Shown here: piece after piece, positions 16,087 to 25,366 of the stretch
How positions within the stretch are numbered: position 1 is the first letter of the stretch
How the letters are laid out: every line of letters starts with the position of its first letter
Assembly: GCF_020169515.1 (NCBI RefSeq)
Contig: NZ_JAHMHW010000004.1
Location: 248,001-312,000, forward strand
From: Paenibacillus vietnamensis
Lineage (GTDB): Bacteria; Bacillota; Bacilli; Paenibacillales; Paenibacillaceae
Length of the DNA stretch: 64,000 nucleotides
Reading direction: 5' to 3'
Made by a program: the position numbers and the translations under genes
Notes under the pieces: model-generated
The model's input: the letters and a program-made list of their open reading frames with translations, nothing else
Databases searched by the model: none
What the model was told of the DNA's origin: nothing

Positions 16087-17823
16087 TTATGCCTCATCGG
16101 AATCGGCCAAGCCTCCGGCGTCCGCCGGAAGCCGGATCAGCACCGTCGTCCCGCCGCCGTACACGCTTCCGATTTGAATGCCGTATTCGTCGCCGTAGCG
16201 CAGCTTGATCCTGTCGTCTACGTTTTTCAGGCCGTAGCTGTCCGATTGGACCGGTCCGACGAGCAGCTTATCCACCGTTTCCGGCCTCATGCCGATCCCG
16301 TTGTCGATCACCTTCAGCTCGATACAGGCACCTGCCTGCCGGCCTGCAATCCGGATCGCAATCTGCTCCCCGAACCAGGCGTGCTTGAAAATATTTTCGA
16401 CGAACGGCTGTAAAATCAATTTGATGACCCGGTAATCCTTTATTTCGGGCTCAATATCGAAATAGACGGTGAAAGCATCCGCGTACTTGATTCTCTGGAT
16501 TTCCAGATACGTTTCAATTTGCTCCAGCTCCTTGGCAAGCGGAATGTACACATTGCCCTGGTTCAAGGACAGCCGGTAAAATTTCGCAAGGCCGCTGACC
16601 ATGCCCGTCACCTTGCGCGTTTCGCCGAGGTTGGCCAGACTGCTTATCGTAGACAGCGTATTGTACAAAAAATGCGGATTGATCTGGGCTTGCAGCGCTT
16701 CGAGCTCCGCCTGCTTTTTCTGGATGCCCTGTACGTAGACGCTTCGGATCAGCTCCTGAATGTTCGAAGCCATTATATTATAGGCGTCAGCGATCTGGAC
16801 AAACTCGTCGTTGCCGCTGAAACGCAGCCTCTTCTGGAAATTATCCTCCTGAAAGGAGCGGAGAAAGGTGACGATCCGCTTCATCTTTCGCCCCGACAGC
16901 CTTGCCACAAAAAAGCCGATAACCGCCATAACAAGAAAGCTGATCGCGCATACCGTTATAATGGCGGACCGGAGCCGTCCGGCATCCTTGGCCAGATAGG
17001 AGTAAGGGACAAGCGTTTCGATGACAAAGCCCGTCTCCGGAACGCTCTCCCGCAAGACGAGAAAGGATTGTTCAGACACATGGCCATCCGCCCCGCCGCG
17101 CTGGTACAGGTTCGTGCCGGACGTCTCGTCCAGCAGCCGCAGGACGACTCCTTCCTCCACTGGAAACGTACTGAAATCGCCGAGCAAATCGTTCAGTCTA
17201 GTCGCGATCCGGATATAACCGATAACCGTTTTGTAATCGCTAAAGGTCACAAGCTTGCGGATATGGGATATGTTCTCAAGGGACTGGTCCGTCTCTACCT
17301 GCATCCACAGATTATCCTTGCCGGTGCGCTGAAGCTCCTTGTACCATTCCTTATCCGAAATTTCAGGGAAAGGAAGCAAGTAATAATCGCTGTCTTTTAT
17401 TTCTTCCGTCATATTATCGCCCTGGATAAAAGTTAAATCCCCGTTGGCCGCATAGACGATGAGGCGGATATCGTTGCCGTACAGCTGCAGCGGCGCCTGC
17501 ATGGGGGGAACGATCTCGTCAAGCATCGTCAAATACTGCTCCAGAAGGTCTCCCTTCGTCTGAAGCGCGCGCTGAAACGCCTGACTGCCGAAAAACGTGT
17601 CCGACATGCGCTGGATTTCGTCCAGCTGGTATTTCAAATTGTTGCGCGTCTGCTCCATCGCCGTGCGGATATTCGTTTCGGCCAATTCCGTTCTGGATTG
17701 AATAAGCATCGTATACGAAATGTACCCGATAAAAACATCCGTCAGCAGCACGAGAATCAAATACGGGATCATCATTTTGTACGTGAAGGGCATGTAGCGT
17801 ATATTCCGTTTTGGCGTTGGCAT
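16087..17823 (-). CDS. Sensor histidine kinase, YesM type
   Basis: A 578-residue membrane kinase. Two membrane helices (about 17-37 and 286-307) flank an extracellular sensing domain. A HAMP linker and a His_kinase domain follow, with phospho-acceptor H384 in QINPHFLYN, then a HATPase domain with the N-box VDNGIGM and GLKNVDDRIK. ATG 17823 has GGAGG five bases upstream; an upstream in-frame ATG lacks one. The stop lies 32 bases before the regulator start, so the two are co-transcribed. It probably senses galactan oligosaccharides or the loaded binding protein (inference). Confidence 0.92.
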   Translation of the reverse strand: MPTPKRNIRYMPFTYKMMIPYLILVLLTDVFIGYISYTMLIQSRTELAETNIRTAMEQTRNNLKYQLDEIQRMSDTFFGSQAFQRALQTKGDLLEQYLTMLDEIVPPMQAPLQLYGNDIRLIVYAANGDLTFIQGDNMTEEIKDSDYYLLPFPEISDKEWYKELQRTGKDNLWMQVETDQSLENISHIRKLVTFSDYKTVIGYIRIATRLNDLLGDFSTFPVEEGVVLRLLDETSGTNLYQRGGADGHVSEQSFLVLRESVPETGFVIETLVPYSYLAKDAGRLRSAIITVCAISFLVMAVIGFFVARLSGRKMKRIVTFLRSFQEDNFQKRLRFSGNDEFVQIADAYNIMASNIQELIRSVYVQGIQKKQAELEALQAQINPHFLYNTLSTISSLANLGETRKVTGMVSGLAKFYRLSLNQGNVYIPLAKELEQIETYLEIQRIKYADAFTVYFDIEPEIKDYRVIKLILQPFVENIFKHAWFGEQIAIRIAGRQAGACIELKVIDNGIGMRPETVDKLLVGPVQSDSYGLKNVDDRIKLRYGDEYGIQIGSVYGGGTTVLIRLPADAGGLADSDEA

Positions 17824-17926
17824 GGCTTCCTCCGGATCGTTTCGGTCGTGATGCATAGGGAACGTAATGGAGTAAATCATATACGATCTCGAAAAAGAAA
17901 TAAATAGCCCGCCCGGTCATGCAAAT

Positions 17927-18013
17927 CAAGCGTAAACGGCTGTCGCCGTCCTTTGGCGGCAAAAGCTCGTTTCGCGATGAAATATAAGTCCAGTATAAAG
18001 TTAAATTTATACT
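17927..18013. repeat. 87-base structured interspersed repeat, copy 1
   Basis: Two hairpins in tandem: a GC-rich one (AAACGGCT ... AGCTCGTTT with inner GCCG/CGGC) and an AT-rich one with perfect arms AGTATAAA and TTTATACT. It differs from the copy at 27055-27141 at only two of 87 positions, and a degenerate third copy is at 32668-32716. It lies 104 bases upstream of the kinase gene. It is not protein-coding; it gives spurious upstream codons such as MPPKDG to following genes. Confidence 0.8.
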
Positions 18014-18026
18014 TTCTTATATTTGC

Positions 18027-18077
18027 AAAAAAAGCGGTCCGCAAGCATGTTGACATGCTCTTGGACCGCTTTTTTAT
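18027..18077. terminator. Terminator after the NlpC/P60 gene
   Basis: AAAAAGCGGTCC pairs with GGACCGCTTTTTT, with an inner AGCATGT/ACATGCT stem. T-runs occur on both strands, so it can end the NlpC/P60 transcript. Confidence 0.85.
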
Positions 18078-18105
18078 GAGGAAAGGCTGCGATTATTCTA
18101 ATTTA

Positions 18106-18603
18106 TTACAGAACTCTGCGAGCAGTAACGTATCTGCCCTTCCAGTATCCGCTCGTAAGCGAGCTGATCGTAACTCCGTCCACGGAAGGCGTGTTGTGAA
18201 TAAACTTGCCTCTGCCGATGTAAATGCCGACATGGTTAATGACGCGGTTGTTGCTGCCGATCGTATCGAAGAAGATCAGGTCGCCTTGATAAAGATTGCT
18301 TTTGCTTACGTAGCGCCCTTGTTTGGACTGGTATTTCGTGCCCCATTTCAAGTCAACGCCGACTTTCGCAAATACGAATTCCGTAAACGACGAGCAGTCG
18401 AATACCAAGCGGCTAGGACTTCTAGTTCCCCAGTCGTAAGATACGCGGCCGATATAGCTTTTCGCAATGCTAACCACTCTATCTCTAGTCGCAGCCGACA
18501 CCGTTGCCGATTGCGGAGCTTGTACCATTTCAAATGCCGTGAAGCCTGTCGTCAAGCACATGCTTGCGATCAATGTTTTCGTGATGATTTTTCTAAGCTG
18601 CAT
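18106..18603 (-). CDS. Secreted NlpC/P60 family cell-wall endopeptidase
   Basis: A 165-residue protein with a signal peptide (about 1-38, ending near ATVSAA) followed directly by one NlpC/P60 domain. Catalytic C70 is in FDCSSF, the histidine in INHVGIYIG is H124, and the third polar residue is H136 in FIHN. Such enzymes cut D-gamma-glutamyl-diaminopimelate or related bonds in peptidoglycan. There is no SH3 or LysM anchor, so it is a minimal soluble enzyme. Start ATG 18603 follows AGGAGGTAACAATAA. Single-gene unit with its own terminator. Confidence 0.92.
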   Translation of the reverse strand: MQLRKIITKTLIASMCLTTGFTAFEMVQAPQSATVSAATRDRVVSIAKSYIGRVSYDWGTRSPSRLVFDCSSFTEFVFAKVGVDLKWGTKYQSKQGRYVSKSNLYQGDLIFFDTIGSNNRVINHVGIYIGRGKFIHNTPSVDGVTISSLTSGYWKGRYVTARRVL

Positions 18604-18795
18604 TTATTGTTACCTCCTGTGATGTGGTAGTAACAATATAGCAGGTTTAGCGTTTCATAAATTATTCCTCTGAGAGAAAAAACCTAGCATTAAAGGGCTT
18701 TTGCGCCCATTTATTAAAATAAAATGAGAAACCCTTAATCTAAATTAATGCTAGGTTTGCGTTAATTTTCCCCTGCAAACAGACCGTTCCAGCGT

Positions 18796-20634
18796 TTATT
18801 TTTTTAAATGATAAGGGACGGTCGTCACGATGACATCTCTCCGGAAGAGCAGGTGCGCACGGATGAGAAGGCTGGACTGGTTATGCAGGATGTTATGCCA
18901 CGCTTTTTTCGGAATGAACTGCGGAATCACGACCGTCACCTGATAATTCGATTCCCCCGCCTTGCGCTGCACGGTATCGATAAATTTGGTCAGCGGATGG
19001 ATCAGGCTTCGATAAGGGGAATGCAGGGTCACCAGCCTCACATCCGGCTGCCATTTGTTCCATTTTTCCGCGAAGACCGCTTCGTTCTCTCTTTCGAAAG
19101 GGATATGGACGGCGATAATTTGATCCGCGGCCAATGATTTGGCATAGTTTAACGAGTTTTCCACAACATGGGTGATGCCGGCTACAGGCAAAATAATGAC
19201 GTTCCCCTCGATCGGTGCGGAAGGCTCGCAGGTCGTAATTCGCAGCTGTTCGGCAACCGCTTCATAATGCTTTCTGATTCTGTGAAAAAGGTACAGAATA
19301 AGCGGCAGGAACACCAGTACCGGCCACACCTGCGGAAATTTGGTCAAAAAGAACATAATAGTGACCAAAAAACAGATCAGCGCTCCGGCAGAGTTAATGA
19401 TGAGCTTTGGAACCCAGCCCTTTGGCTTCTCCCGGATCCATTTCACCATCATCCCCGTCTGGGATAAAGTGAAGGGAATAAACACACCGACCGCATAAAG
19501 GGGAATCAAATGCTCGGTTTGGCCTTTAAAGGCAATAATTAAAATGATCGAAAGAACACCTAGTATGATAATGCCGTTCGAGTAACCTAGCCGGTCTCCC
19601 CGTATTGTAAACATTCTCGGGATAAACCTGTCGTTCGCAAGATTGACGGCCAGCAGCGGGAAAGCGGAATACCCCGTATTGGCGGCCAATATCAGAATTA
19701 ACGCCGTTGTTCCCTGAATGAAGTAATACATAAAGCTCCGTCCGAACACTTCCTCGGCGATTTCCGATACGACGGTCGCCTCGGCGCGGGGAACGACACC
19801 GTAATAGTACGCTAAAAAGACGATTCCGGAAAACAGGAATGCAAGCAGCAAGCCCATCGATACCAGCGTTTTGGATGCGTTGTTAGGCTCTGGCGACTTA
19901 AAGTTGGGAATCGCGTTCGAGATCGCTTCAACGCCCGTTAAAGCGGAGCTGCCCGATGCGAACGCCCGCAGCAGCAGGAACAAGCTTATGCCCGCTACCG
20001 GAGTGCCGATCGCCGTGTGCAGCCCGGTCGATACTTGCCCGGTTGCGATTTTGAACAAACCCGCACCGATCAGGATGAACAGGGCCAGCACAAACAAATA
20101 GACCGGGTAGGCCAGCACGGAAGCGGACTCCGTCACGCCCCTCAGATTCAATATTGTTATGAATAATACAAATGCGATTGCAATAATGACATTGTAGGCG
20201 TGCAGGCTCGGAAAAGCCGACGTGATCGCATCGGTGCCGGCAGAGACGCTCACGGCCACCGTCAAAATATAATCGACGAGCAGCGAACCGCCGGCCACCA
20301 GACCGGGATAGATACCCAAATTTTTCTTCGAGACGACGTAAGCACCGCCCCCGTGCGGATAGGCGTAAATAATTTGACGGTAAGACAAAATAAGTGCGAG
20401 TAACAAGACCAGCACGCCTACTGCAATCGGAATCGAATACCAGAAGGCCGCGGCGCTTACCGTAATAAGCACAAGCAAAATTTGTTCGGGCCCGTACGCG
20501 ACCGACGACAGCGCATCGGAAGACAGAATGGCGAGCGCCTTCGTCTTATTGAGCTTCTGTTCGCCTAATTCGGTCGATTTCAAAGGCCGGCCGATTAAAA
20601 AACGTTTTAAAGAAATCACCGGTTTCACCGCCAT
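18796..20634 (-). CDS. kimA: KimA-type potassium importer (APC superfamily)
   Basis: A 612-residue membrane protein with about 12 helices and a C-terminal cytosolic region of about 130 residues, the architecture and length of Bacillus KimA (YdaO). The start region SLKRFLIGRPLKS and the AILSSDALSSVAYGPEQ motif of helix 1 are diagnostic. It imports potassium at high affinity and is shut off by c-di-AMP in Bacillus. That control is supported here by a ydaO-type riboswitch and terminator upstream. No clear ribosome binding site precedes ATG 20634. Confidence 0.9.
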   Translation of the reverse strand: MAVKPVISLKRFLIGRPLKSTELGEQKLNKTKALAILSSDALSSVAYGPEQILLVLITVSAAAFWYSIPIAVGVLVLLLALILSYRQIIYAYPHGGGAYVVSKKNLGIYPGLVAGGSLLVDYILTVAVSVSAGTDAITSAFPSLHAYNVIIAIAFVLFITILNLRGVTESASVLAYPVYLFVLALFILIGAGLFKIATGQVSTGLHTAIGTPVAGISLFLLLRAFASGSSALTGVEAISNAIPNFKSPEPNNASKTLVSMGLLLAFLFSGIVFLAYYYGVVPRAEATVVSEIAEEVFGRSFMYYFIQGTTALILILAANTGYSAFPLLAVNLANDRFIPRMFTIRGDRLGYSNGIIILGVLSIILIIAFKGQTEHLIPLYAVGVFIPFTLSQTGMMVKWIREKPKGWVPKLIINSAGALICFLVTIMFFLTKFPQVWPVLVFLPLILYLFHRIRKHYEAVAEQLRITTCEPSAPIEGNVIILPVAGITHVVENSLNYAKSLAADQIIAVHIPFERENEAVFAEKWNKWQPDVRLVTLHSPYRSLIHPLTKFIDTVQRKAGESNYQVTVVIPQFIPKKAWHNILHNQSSLLIRAHLLFRRDVIVTTVPYHLKK

Positions 20635-20729
20635 GTTTTTTATAGATTACCCTTTGAATCCACTGCCGAACCGGAGTGTATTTTACAAATTATGGACATT
20701 TAACGGCCGCAGCGCTATTTTTGGCATGC

Positions 20730-20756
20730 AAAAAACACAGGTATGGACCCTGTGTT
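20730..20756 (-). terminator. Riboswitch-controlled terminator before kimA
   Basis: AACACAGG and CCTGTGTT enclose a seven-base loop and are followed by a TTTTTT run on the minus strand, between the riboswitch aptamer and the kimA start. It is the expected expression platform. Confidence 0.85.
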
Positions 20757-20772
20757 CGGCACAAGTTCACAA

Positions 20773-20970
20773 CCCTCCCTCAAACAACGCTTACGAGGTT
20801 AGCTGTCGGATTCGGACGGCAAGAGTCGCCCTACCTGACGACGGACTCCATGAGCCCGCCGGTCAGGATTCACCCCGCATGACGCTTGCCTGGCGCTTCT
20901 CGCAACCCGGCAGTTGTCATAGTTGGTTCCCCCGTTTTCCTTTCGCGGAAATTCAGCGATTTAGAATTGG
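20773..20970 (-). ncRNA. ydaO/yuaA (c-di-AMP) riboswitch
   Basis: Read on the minus strand, the conserved blocks of the ydaO class appear in order: ATCGCTGAAT, ACGGGGGAACCA, GCGGGGTGAATCC, GTAGGGCGACTC, CCGAATCCGACAGCTAACCT and CGTAAGCGTTG, ending GAGGGAGGG. In Bacillus this RNA binds c-di-AMP and turns off potassium-importer expression. It is placed correctly between a promoter and a terminator upstream of kimA. Confidence 0.93.
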
Positions 20971-20997
20971 AAACAATATTTTCTTAACGCAAATTGT

Positions 20998-21026
20998 ATA
21001 TTACGCCTGTCGGTGCTTAATGTAAA
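20998..21026 (-). promoter_or_regulatory. Candidate promoter of the kimA riboswitch transcript
   Basis: TTTACA (21021-21026) and TAATAT (20998-21003) are spaced by 17 bases on the minus strand, about 28 bases before the riboswitch begins. Confidence 0.6.
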
Positions 21027-21059
21027 ACGTACATTCAGACGGCTTTCCGTCAAATGGGA

Positions 21060-21102
21060 AAAAAAAGGTTGATGAAAAGCGCTTACATACACATCAACCT
21101 TT
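21060..21102 (-). terminator. Second terminator-like hairpin upstream of kimA
   Basis: AAAGGTTGATG (21064-21074) pairs with CATCAACCTTT (21092-21102) and is followed by TTTT on the minus strand. It lies between the hflC terminator and the kimA promoter with no gene to end, so it may end a short RNA or be a back-up for hflC. Confidence 0.5.
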
Positions 21103-21153
21103 CGGAAGCTAACATTATTGGCGTTTTTCTCGATTATTCATCAATTCATTCCT

Positions 21154-21206
21154 GAAAAAAAAGAGACGGCCTGCGGTTCATGACCGGCAAGCCGTCTCTT
21201 CTTCTT
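21154..21206 (-). terminator. Terminator after hflC
   Basis: AAGAGACGGCTTGC pairs with GCAGGCCGTCTCTT, followed by TTTTTTTT on the minus strand, just after the hflC stop at 21212. Confidence 0.9.
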
Positions 21207-21211
21207 ATCCG

Positions 21212-22078
21212 TTATTGGCCGAGCAGAATTTTCGCGTACGGCGATTCGATCGGCATCATGATCACCGGTTCGTTCTGAAGCGTTGTAATGTAGCTCTCGA
21301 GCGTACGGTAAAACTGGTAAAATTCCGGATCGCTGCCGTAGGCTTTGTTATAAATTTTCGCAGCCTCCCGCTCTCCCTCGGCGATAATCTTCTTCGCGTC
21401 GGCCTCCGCCTGCGCGATCAGCTCCGTTGCGGTGCGGTCCGCTTTGGACGTAATTTTTCGCGATTCCTCATCGCCCTCCGACAAGTACCGCGCCGCAATC
21501 GACTGGCGGTCGGATATCATCCGGTTGTACACGCTCTGCTTGTTTTCCTCCGGCAAATCGGTCCGCTTGATGCGTACGTCGATGACCTCGATGCCGTAAT
21601 TATCGCGCGTCAAAGCGGCTTTGACGTCCAGCGTAATTTCGTCGTTAATATTTCCTCTCGCGGTGTTCTCGCTGATAATATTGTCGTAGTTCACTTCCGA
21701 CAGCTTCCGTCTGACGGAGTTGTAAACCGCCTCATCCAGACGCTGGACGCCTCCGCTTACGGTCTGAACCGTTCTCAAAAATTGCGATGCGTTCGTAATC
21801 CGCCATACCGTATAATTGTCGACAACGATCGGCTTCTGGTCCTTCGTCAAAATGGTCGTCGGGGTGCTCTCGTACGTCATTTGGTACTTCGGCAGCGTCG
21901 ATACGTTCTCGATAAACGGTACCTTGAATTTGAGGCCCGGCTCGCCGACAGCCCTCATTGCTTCCCCGAAGCGCAAAACGACTTTATATTCGCCTTCCCT
22001 TACGACGTACATCGATCCGGAAACCAGGATGATCGCCAGTACGCCGACTATAAGACCTATCCATTGCTTTTTTGTCAT
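21212..22078 (-). CDS. hflC: HflC, SPFH/prohibitin-family membrane protein
   Basis: A 288-residue protein with one N-terminal membrane helix (about 6-26) and an SPFH domain beginning REGEYKVVLRFGEAM. A helical, Ala/Glu-rich segment (about 195-245, ITSKADRTATELIAQAEADAK) and a short C-terminal tail follow. With HflK it forms a large membrane cage that, in well-studied bacteria, surrounds and restrains the FtsH protease. Its ATG overlaps the hflK stop in ATGA, showing translational coupling. A strong terminator follows. Confidence 0.92.
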   Translation of the reverse strand: MTKKQWIGLIVGVLAIILVSGSMYVVREGEYKVVLRFGEAMRAVGEPGLKFKVPFIENVSTLPKYQMTYESTPTTILTKDQKPIVVDNYTVWRITNASQFLRTVQTVSGGVQRLDEAVYNSVRRKLSEVNYDNIISENTARGNINDEITLDVKAALTRDNYGIEVIDVRIKRTDLPEENKQSVYNRMISDRQSIAARYLSEGDEESRKITSKADRTATELIAQAEADAKKIIAEGEREAAKIYNKAYGSDPEFYQFYRTLESYITTLQNEPVIMMPIESPYAKILLGQ

Positions 22079-23145
22079 TGCGCCTTACCTCCTTCAGCAG
22101 CTTCGCCGGCAGACGGAACCTGAGCCGGAGGCGCCGATGCCTGCGGTGACGATCCGCTGTTAGAACCGCTGCGCAGCAGCTCGTTCAGAGGCAAGTAGTT
22201 AACCGTGTCGCCGTTTGAATTGGTGATGAAAATTTGTGCGTTCGGCAATATTTTCTCGAGCGTCTCCATGACCAGACGGCTTTGCGTCACGTTCGGATTA
22301 TTTTTGTATTCGCCGTAAATCGCGTTATATTTCGCGACGTCGCCTTCCGCGTTCAATATACGGGATTTCTTCTGGCCTTCCGCGTTCTCGATCAGCGCCT
22401 GCGCCTCGCCGCGCGCCTTCGGTATGCGGTCATTTTCATATTTGGCCGCGTTGTTGATCTTCGTATTCTTCTCTTCCCTTGCGTTCGTAACCTCTCGGAA
22501 AGCCTCCGCGACCTGACCGCTTGGCGGCTCAATGTCCTGAAACTTGATATCAATGATTTGAATGCCGGTATTATACTTCGCCTGCAGCTCGACGAGCCGC
22601 TCCCGCACCTTATCCTGAATGACCGTCTTGCCGTCGGTAATCGCGTAATCCAGCTTCTCCGAGCCGATAACCGAGCGGATCGACGAGCTGGCCGCGTTGC
22701 GCAGAAACTGCTCCGGATCGTCGATATTAAACATGTAATCGCGGATATTGCTGATCTTCCACTGCACGACCGCGTCGGCGGATACGATATTTTCGTCGCC
22801 CGTGATCATCATCGCCTCGTCTTCGACAGGCGTTTCCTGGCCCCCTTCCACGCGGTAGCCGATATGGATGCGCTGCGTCAGCTCGGCCGGCACCGTATGA
22901 ACCTGCTGAATCGGATACGGCCATTTGAAATGAAGGCCTGCCGAGCTCTCCCCCGTATACTTGCCGAAAGTCATAATAGCGGCGCGCTCCTGCTCCTGTA
23001 CCGTATAAAATGACGTAGCTCCTAGAAAAATAACAATGACTGCCGCCGCAATGCCGATCACCAGCTTTTTCACCGTGCCCGGCTTTAGCTCCGGAGGCCT
23101 GCGCGTATTCACATGCGCTACGTTAGGACCCTGATTCTGATCCAT
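22075..23145 (-). CDS. hflK: HflK, SPFH/prohibitin-family membrane protein
   Basis: About 356 residues: a cytosolic Pro-rich N-terminal tail, one membrane helix (about 27-48), an SPFH domain (FYTVQEQERAAIMTFGKY onward), a helical coiled segment with ARGEAQALIENAEGQ, and a Ser/Ala/Pro-rich C-terminus. It is the partner of HflC in a membrane complex that modulates membrane-protein quality control. ATG 23145 is preferred over an in-frame GTG at 23157, which overlaps the purine-rich ribosome binding region. It is the first gene of a two-gene operon. Confidence 0.9.
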   Translation of the reverse strand: MDQNQGPNVAHVNTRRPPELKPGTVKKLVIGIAAAVIVIFLGATSFYTVQEQERAAIMTFGKYTGESSAGLHFKWPYPIQQVHTVPAELTQRIHIGYRVEGGQETPVEDEAMMITGDENIVSADAVVQWKISNIRDYMFNIDDPEQFLRNAASSSIRSVIGSEKLDYAITDGKTVIQDKVRERLVELQAKYNTGIQIIDIKFQDIEPPSGQVAEAFREVTNAREEKNTKINNAAKYENDRIPKARGEAQALIENAEGQKKSRILNAEGDVAKYNAIYGEYKNNPNVTQSRLVMETLEKILPNAQIFITNSNGDTVNYLPLNELLRSGSNSGSSPQASAPPAQVPSAGEAAEGGKAQ

Positions 23146-23258
23146 GCTTCCTGCCACCTCTCCCCTTCTGAGAATTATGAGAAAAATTCGTCATAAGGGG
23201 TAATACGCCCGCGGCAGGAGTTGGTCTCGAAATTTACGTAAAGCTTGGCTCGGGGCGC

Positions 23259-25334
23259 TTAAATGCAGGGAAAATTCTTAATAAGCAGCAGCTTCGATTC
23301 CGCCGGCTCAAGCTCAATGAGGCAGGTGGTCGCGCCGCTCTCGACGATCCATTCCGCGCCGCTCCACAAATCGCGGACGGCCAGACCGTTCTGCGGATCG
23401 ATGCTTAAACGCTCAAATGAAGCGCTGATCGTTTTGACTGCCGACTCGCTGAAGTTAAACGCCGCCACCCAGGTGCCTTCGGCGCCTCGCAGCATAAACA
23501 GATCCTCGCCGCCGCTGCCGCTGCGGCCCTCGACCGGTCGGAACGTTTCACCCCGCCGCGCAAGCGCCATCACCTCGCGGTTCGTCATCCATTCCTTAGC
23601 CCTGCGCGCAGCTTCCTCCACCCGGTAGTCGTCGCCGAGAAGCAGGGAGGTGCCCGCAATTACCGCGCTGTTCAGGCGGCTTCGTCCTTCATGCTCGGTC
23701 GTCTCCCGCTGATTATGGCTCTTGTACAGCACGACATGGTCGGGATCGTTAAAGCGGTACAGGTGATCGTTAATCCACCAGCCGTACGTGAGCGCATTCA
23801 GCATATATTCCGTATCGGCAGCCGTCCCGAACGCGTCGCAGGAAACGCGCCTGCTATGAGCGTACCCGTGCGGAAACAGCGGCGCAATCGAAAGGTTGAT
23901 CAGGAACGGGCGCCCCAGCTTCTCCGGCGCAAGCGCGTCGCGAATCGCGGCCATTCCAACGTTGTACGCCTGAATGCCTGTTCGGACGCTTGGATCGTAA
24001 TGAACGCCTTCCATGGCGCCATGGGTCAGAAAGTCCATTTTCAAATACTCATAGCCCGCTTCCACGACACTTTCGAGCTTGCGCATAATGCGCTTTAGCG
24101 CCTCCGGATGCGTCGGATCGATCGGAAAGGCGCCGTCCAGCTTTGGCAAAGGTCTTCCGGCCTGGTCCTTAAGAAGTATTTCCCGGTAAATAACCTTGCC
24201 GTCAGTCCCTTCCACAGGTGTATCCGGGTTGCTTCCCCAGAAAGCAAACGGCGTATAATACGTACCCGGCTTTTGCCCGTTCGTCTTCACACGCTTAACC
24301 GCCTCTTTAAGCTCCTCCTCGGTCAAGTTATCAGAAAACGCATCGAAATTTACATATAAGCTGCCGTCCTGACCGGCAAAATGGTTCTGCTGCAGCTCTC
24401 CCGCAAAAAAGTCGGAGGTGTGGACATAGACGTCAAAATCCAGCTTCGTCATGACGGCGGACCAGCTGTTCCAGCCGAAAGGCACACCTTCGCTCCAAGG
24501 AAGAGCCGGCGCAACAAGCGCGTTTGCCTGACCGTAAGCCTCAAGCCCGTCGCGGTAATCCGTAAAGGCTCCTACAAAAACAAGTGGAGAGGAAATCGAC
24601 TTGCCGCGCAGCGTGCCATGAGGAACCGTATCCCGCGTCTGCATGTCGGCCGCACCGCCATATACGCGCAATCGGCCTACTTCACCGGCGAACGTTCCCT
24701 CAACGGTGATGCCTGTTTTCCACGTGTCATGTGCAACCGACCCCAGCACGAAGCCCTTGCGGCTGCCGGCTCTATAGACAGCGGTTACCTCGTAACTTTG
24801 TACGCTGCTTGGGATCGCGCTGGAGCCGTAACGCACCCACTTATCGTTATCGAAAGGGACGGTCAGCGCCCTGACCTCCTCCTTTGCCGCTTCATCCGGC
24901 TCAGCTCCAAACCCCATTAAACTGCCGTCGTTCAAATATGCCGCGAGCGGCGCCAGCTCGTTTGTTTCCCAGTCCTGAGCGCAAGCCGCCTCAAGCTCCG
25001 TTAACACATAAGGCAGACCTTCATACATCCGCCAATGCTGCATCAGCACCGGCTTACCCGGTTCCTCGTGGATAACCGTCCAGCCGATTCCCTTGCCGAA
25101 GCTGTCGTCCAGCACATGAACCGAGGACTCCGGCAGCTCGTGCCTGCCGTATTGATCGGATCGTACAAGTTCCTGCCCGAATCGGGCTTCCGCATGCAAC
25201 CCCCTCAGCTCCTCGCCGCCGCTCCACTGCAGCGAAACCGTTCCATCGTTCAAATTGACTTCCACTGCAACTTTACCGTTTTCAGCTTTACAAATGCCGT
25301 TTTCGTTCTCCAGCCTGATCTCCTTTACTGCCAT
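23259..25334 (-). CDS. Cytoplasmic alpha-galactosidase-like glycoside hydrolase (clan GH-D)
   Basis: A 691-residue protein without signal peptide. An N-terminal beta-sandwich (about 1-270) precedes a TIM barrel starting PFGWNSW (287-291), with the putative nucleophile D434 in YLKMDFLTHG and a candidate acid/base in VSCDAFG (D500), then a C-terminal beta domain. It is clearly homologous to the secreted enzyme at 32877-35924. The likely reaction is removal of alpha-linked galactose (or a similar sugar) from imported oligosaccharides; the exact family and linkage are inferred. ATG 25334 lies nine bases after GGGGAG. It is last in the second transporter operon, after a hairpin. Confidence 0.8.
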   Translation of the reverse strand: MAVKEIRLENENGICKAENGKVAVEVNLNDGTVSLQWSGGEELRGLHAEARFGQELVRSDQYGRHELPESSVHVLDDSFGKGIGWTVIHEEPGKPVLMQHWRMYEGLPYVLTELEAACAQDWETNELAPLAAYLNDGSLMGFGAEPDEAAKEEVRALTVPFDNDKWVRYGSSAIPSSVQSYEVTAVYRAGSRKGFVLGSVAHDTWKTGITVEGTFAGEVGRLRVYGGAADMQTRDTVPHGTLRGKSISSPLVFVGAFTDYRDGLEAYGQANALVAPALPWSEGVPFGWNSWSAVMTKLDFDVYVHTSDFFAGELQQNHFAGQDGSLYVNFDAFSDNLTEEELKEAVKRVKTNGQKPGTYYTPFAFWGSNPDTPVEGTDGKVIYREILLKDQAGRPLPKLDGAFPIDPTHPEALKRIMRKLESVVEAGYEYLKMDFLTHGAMEGVHYDPSVRTGIQAYNVGMAAIRDALAPEKLGRPFLINLSIAPLFPHGYAHSRRVSCDAFGTAADTEYMLNALTYGWWINDHLYRFNDPDHVVLYKSHNQRETTEHEGRSRLNSAVIAGTSLLLGDDYRVEEAARRAKEWMTNREVMALARRGETFRPVEGRSGSGGEDLFMLRGAEGTWVAAFNFSESAVKTISASFERLSIDPQNGLAVRDLWSGAEWIVESGATTCLIELEPAESKLLLIKNFPCI

Positions 25335-25366
25335 TTCAACCATCTCCCCTGTTTGTCATAGTAGTG

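Noticed and set aside
21073-21088. cre-like sequence in the hairpin loop upstream of kimA
   Set aside because: Only about 11 of 14 positions match and it is not near a transcription start of a sugar gene; kept only as a remark under the hairpin.
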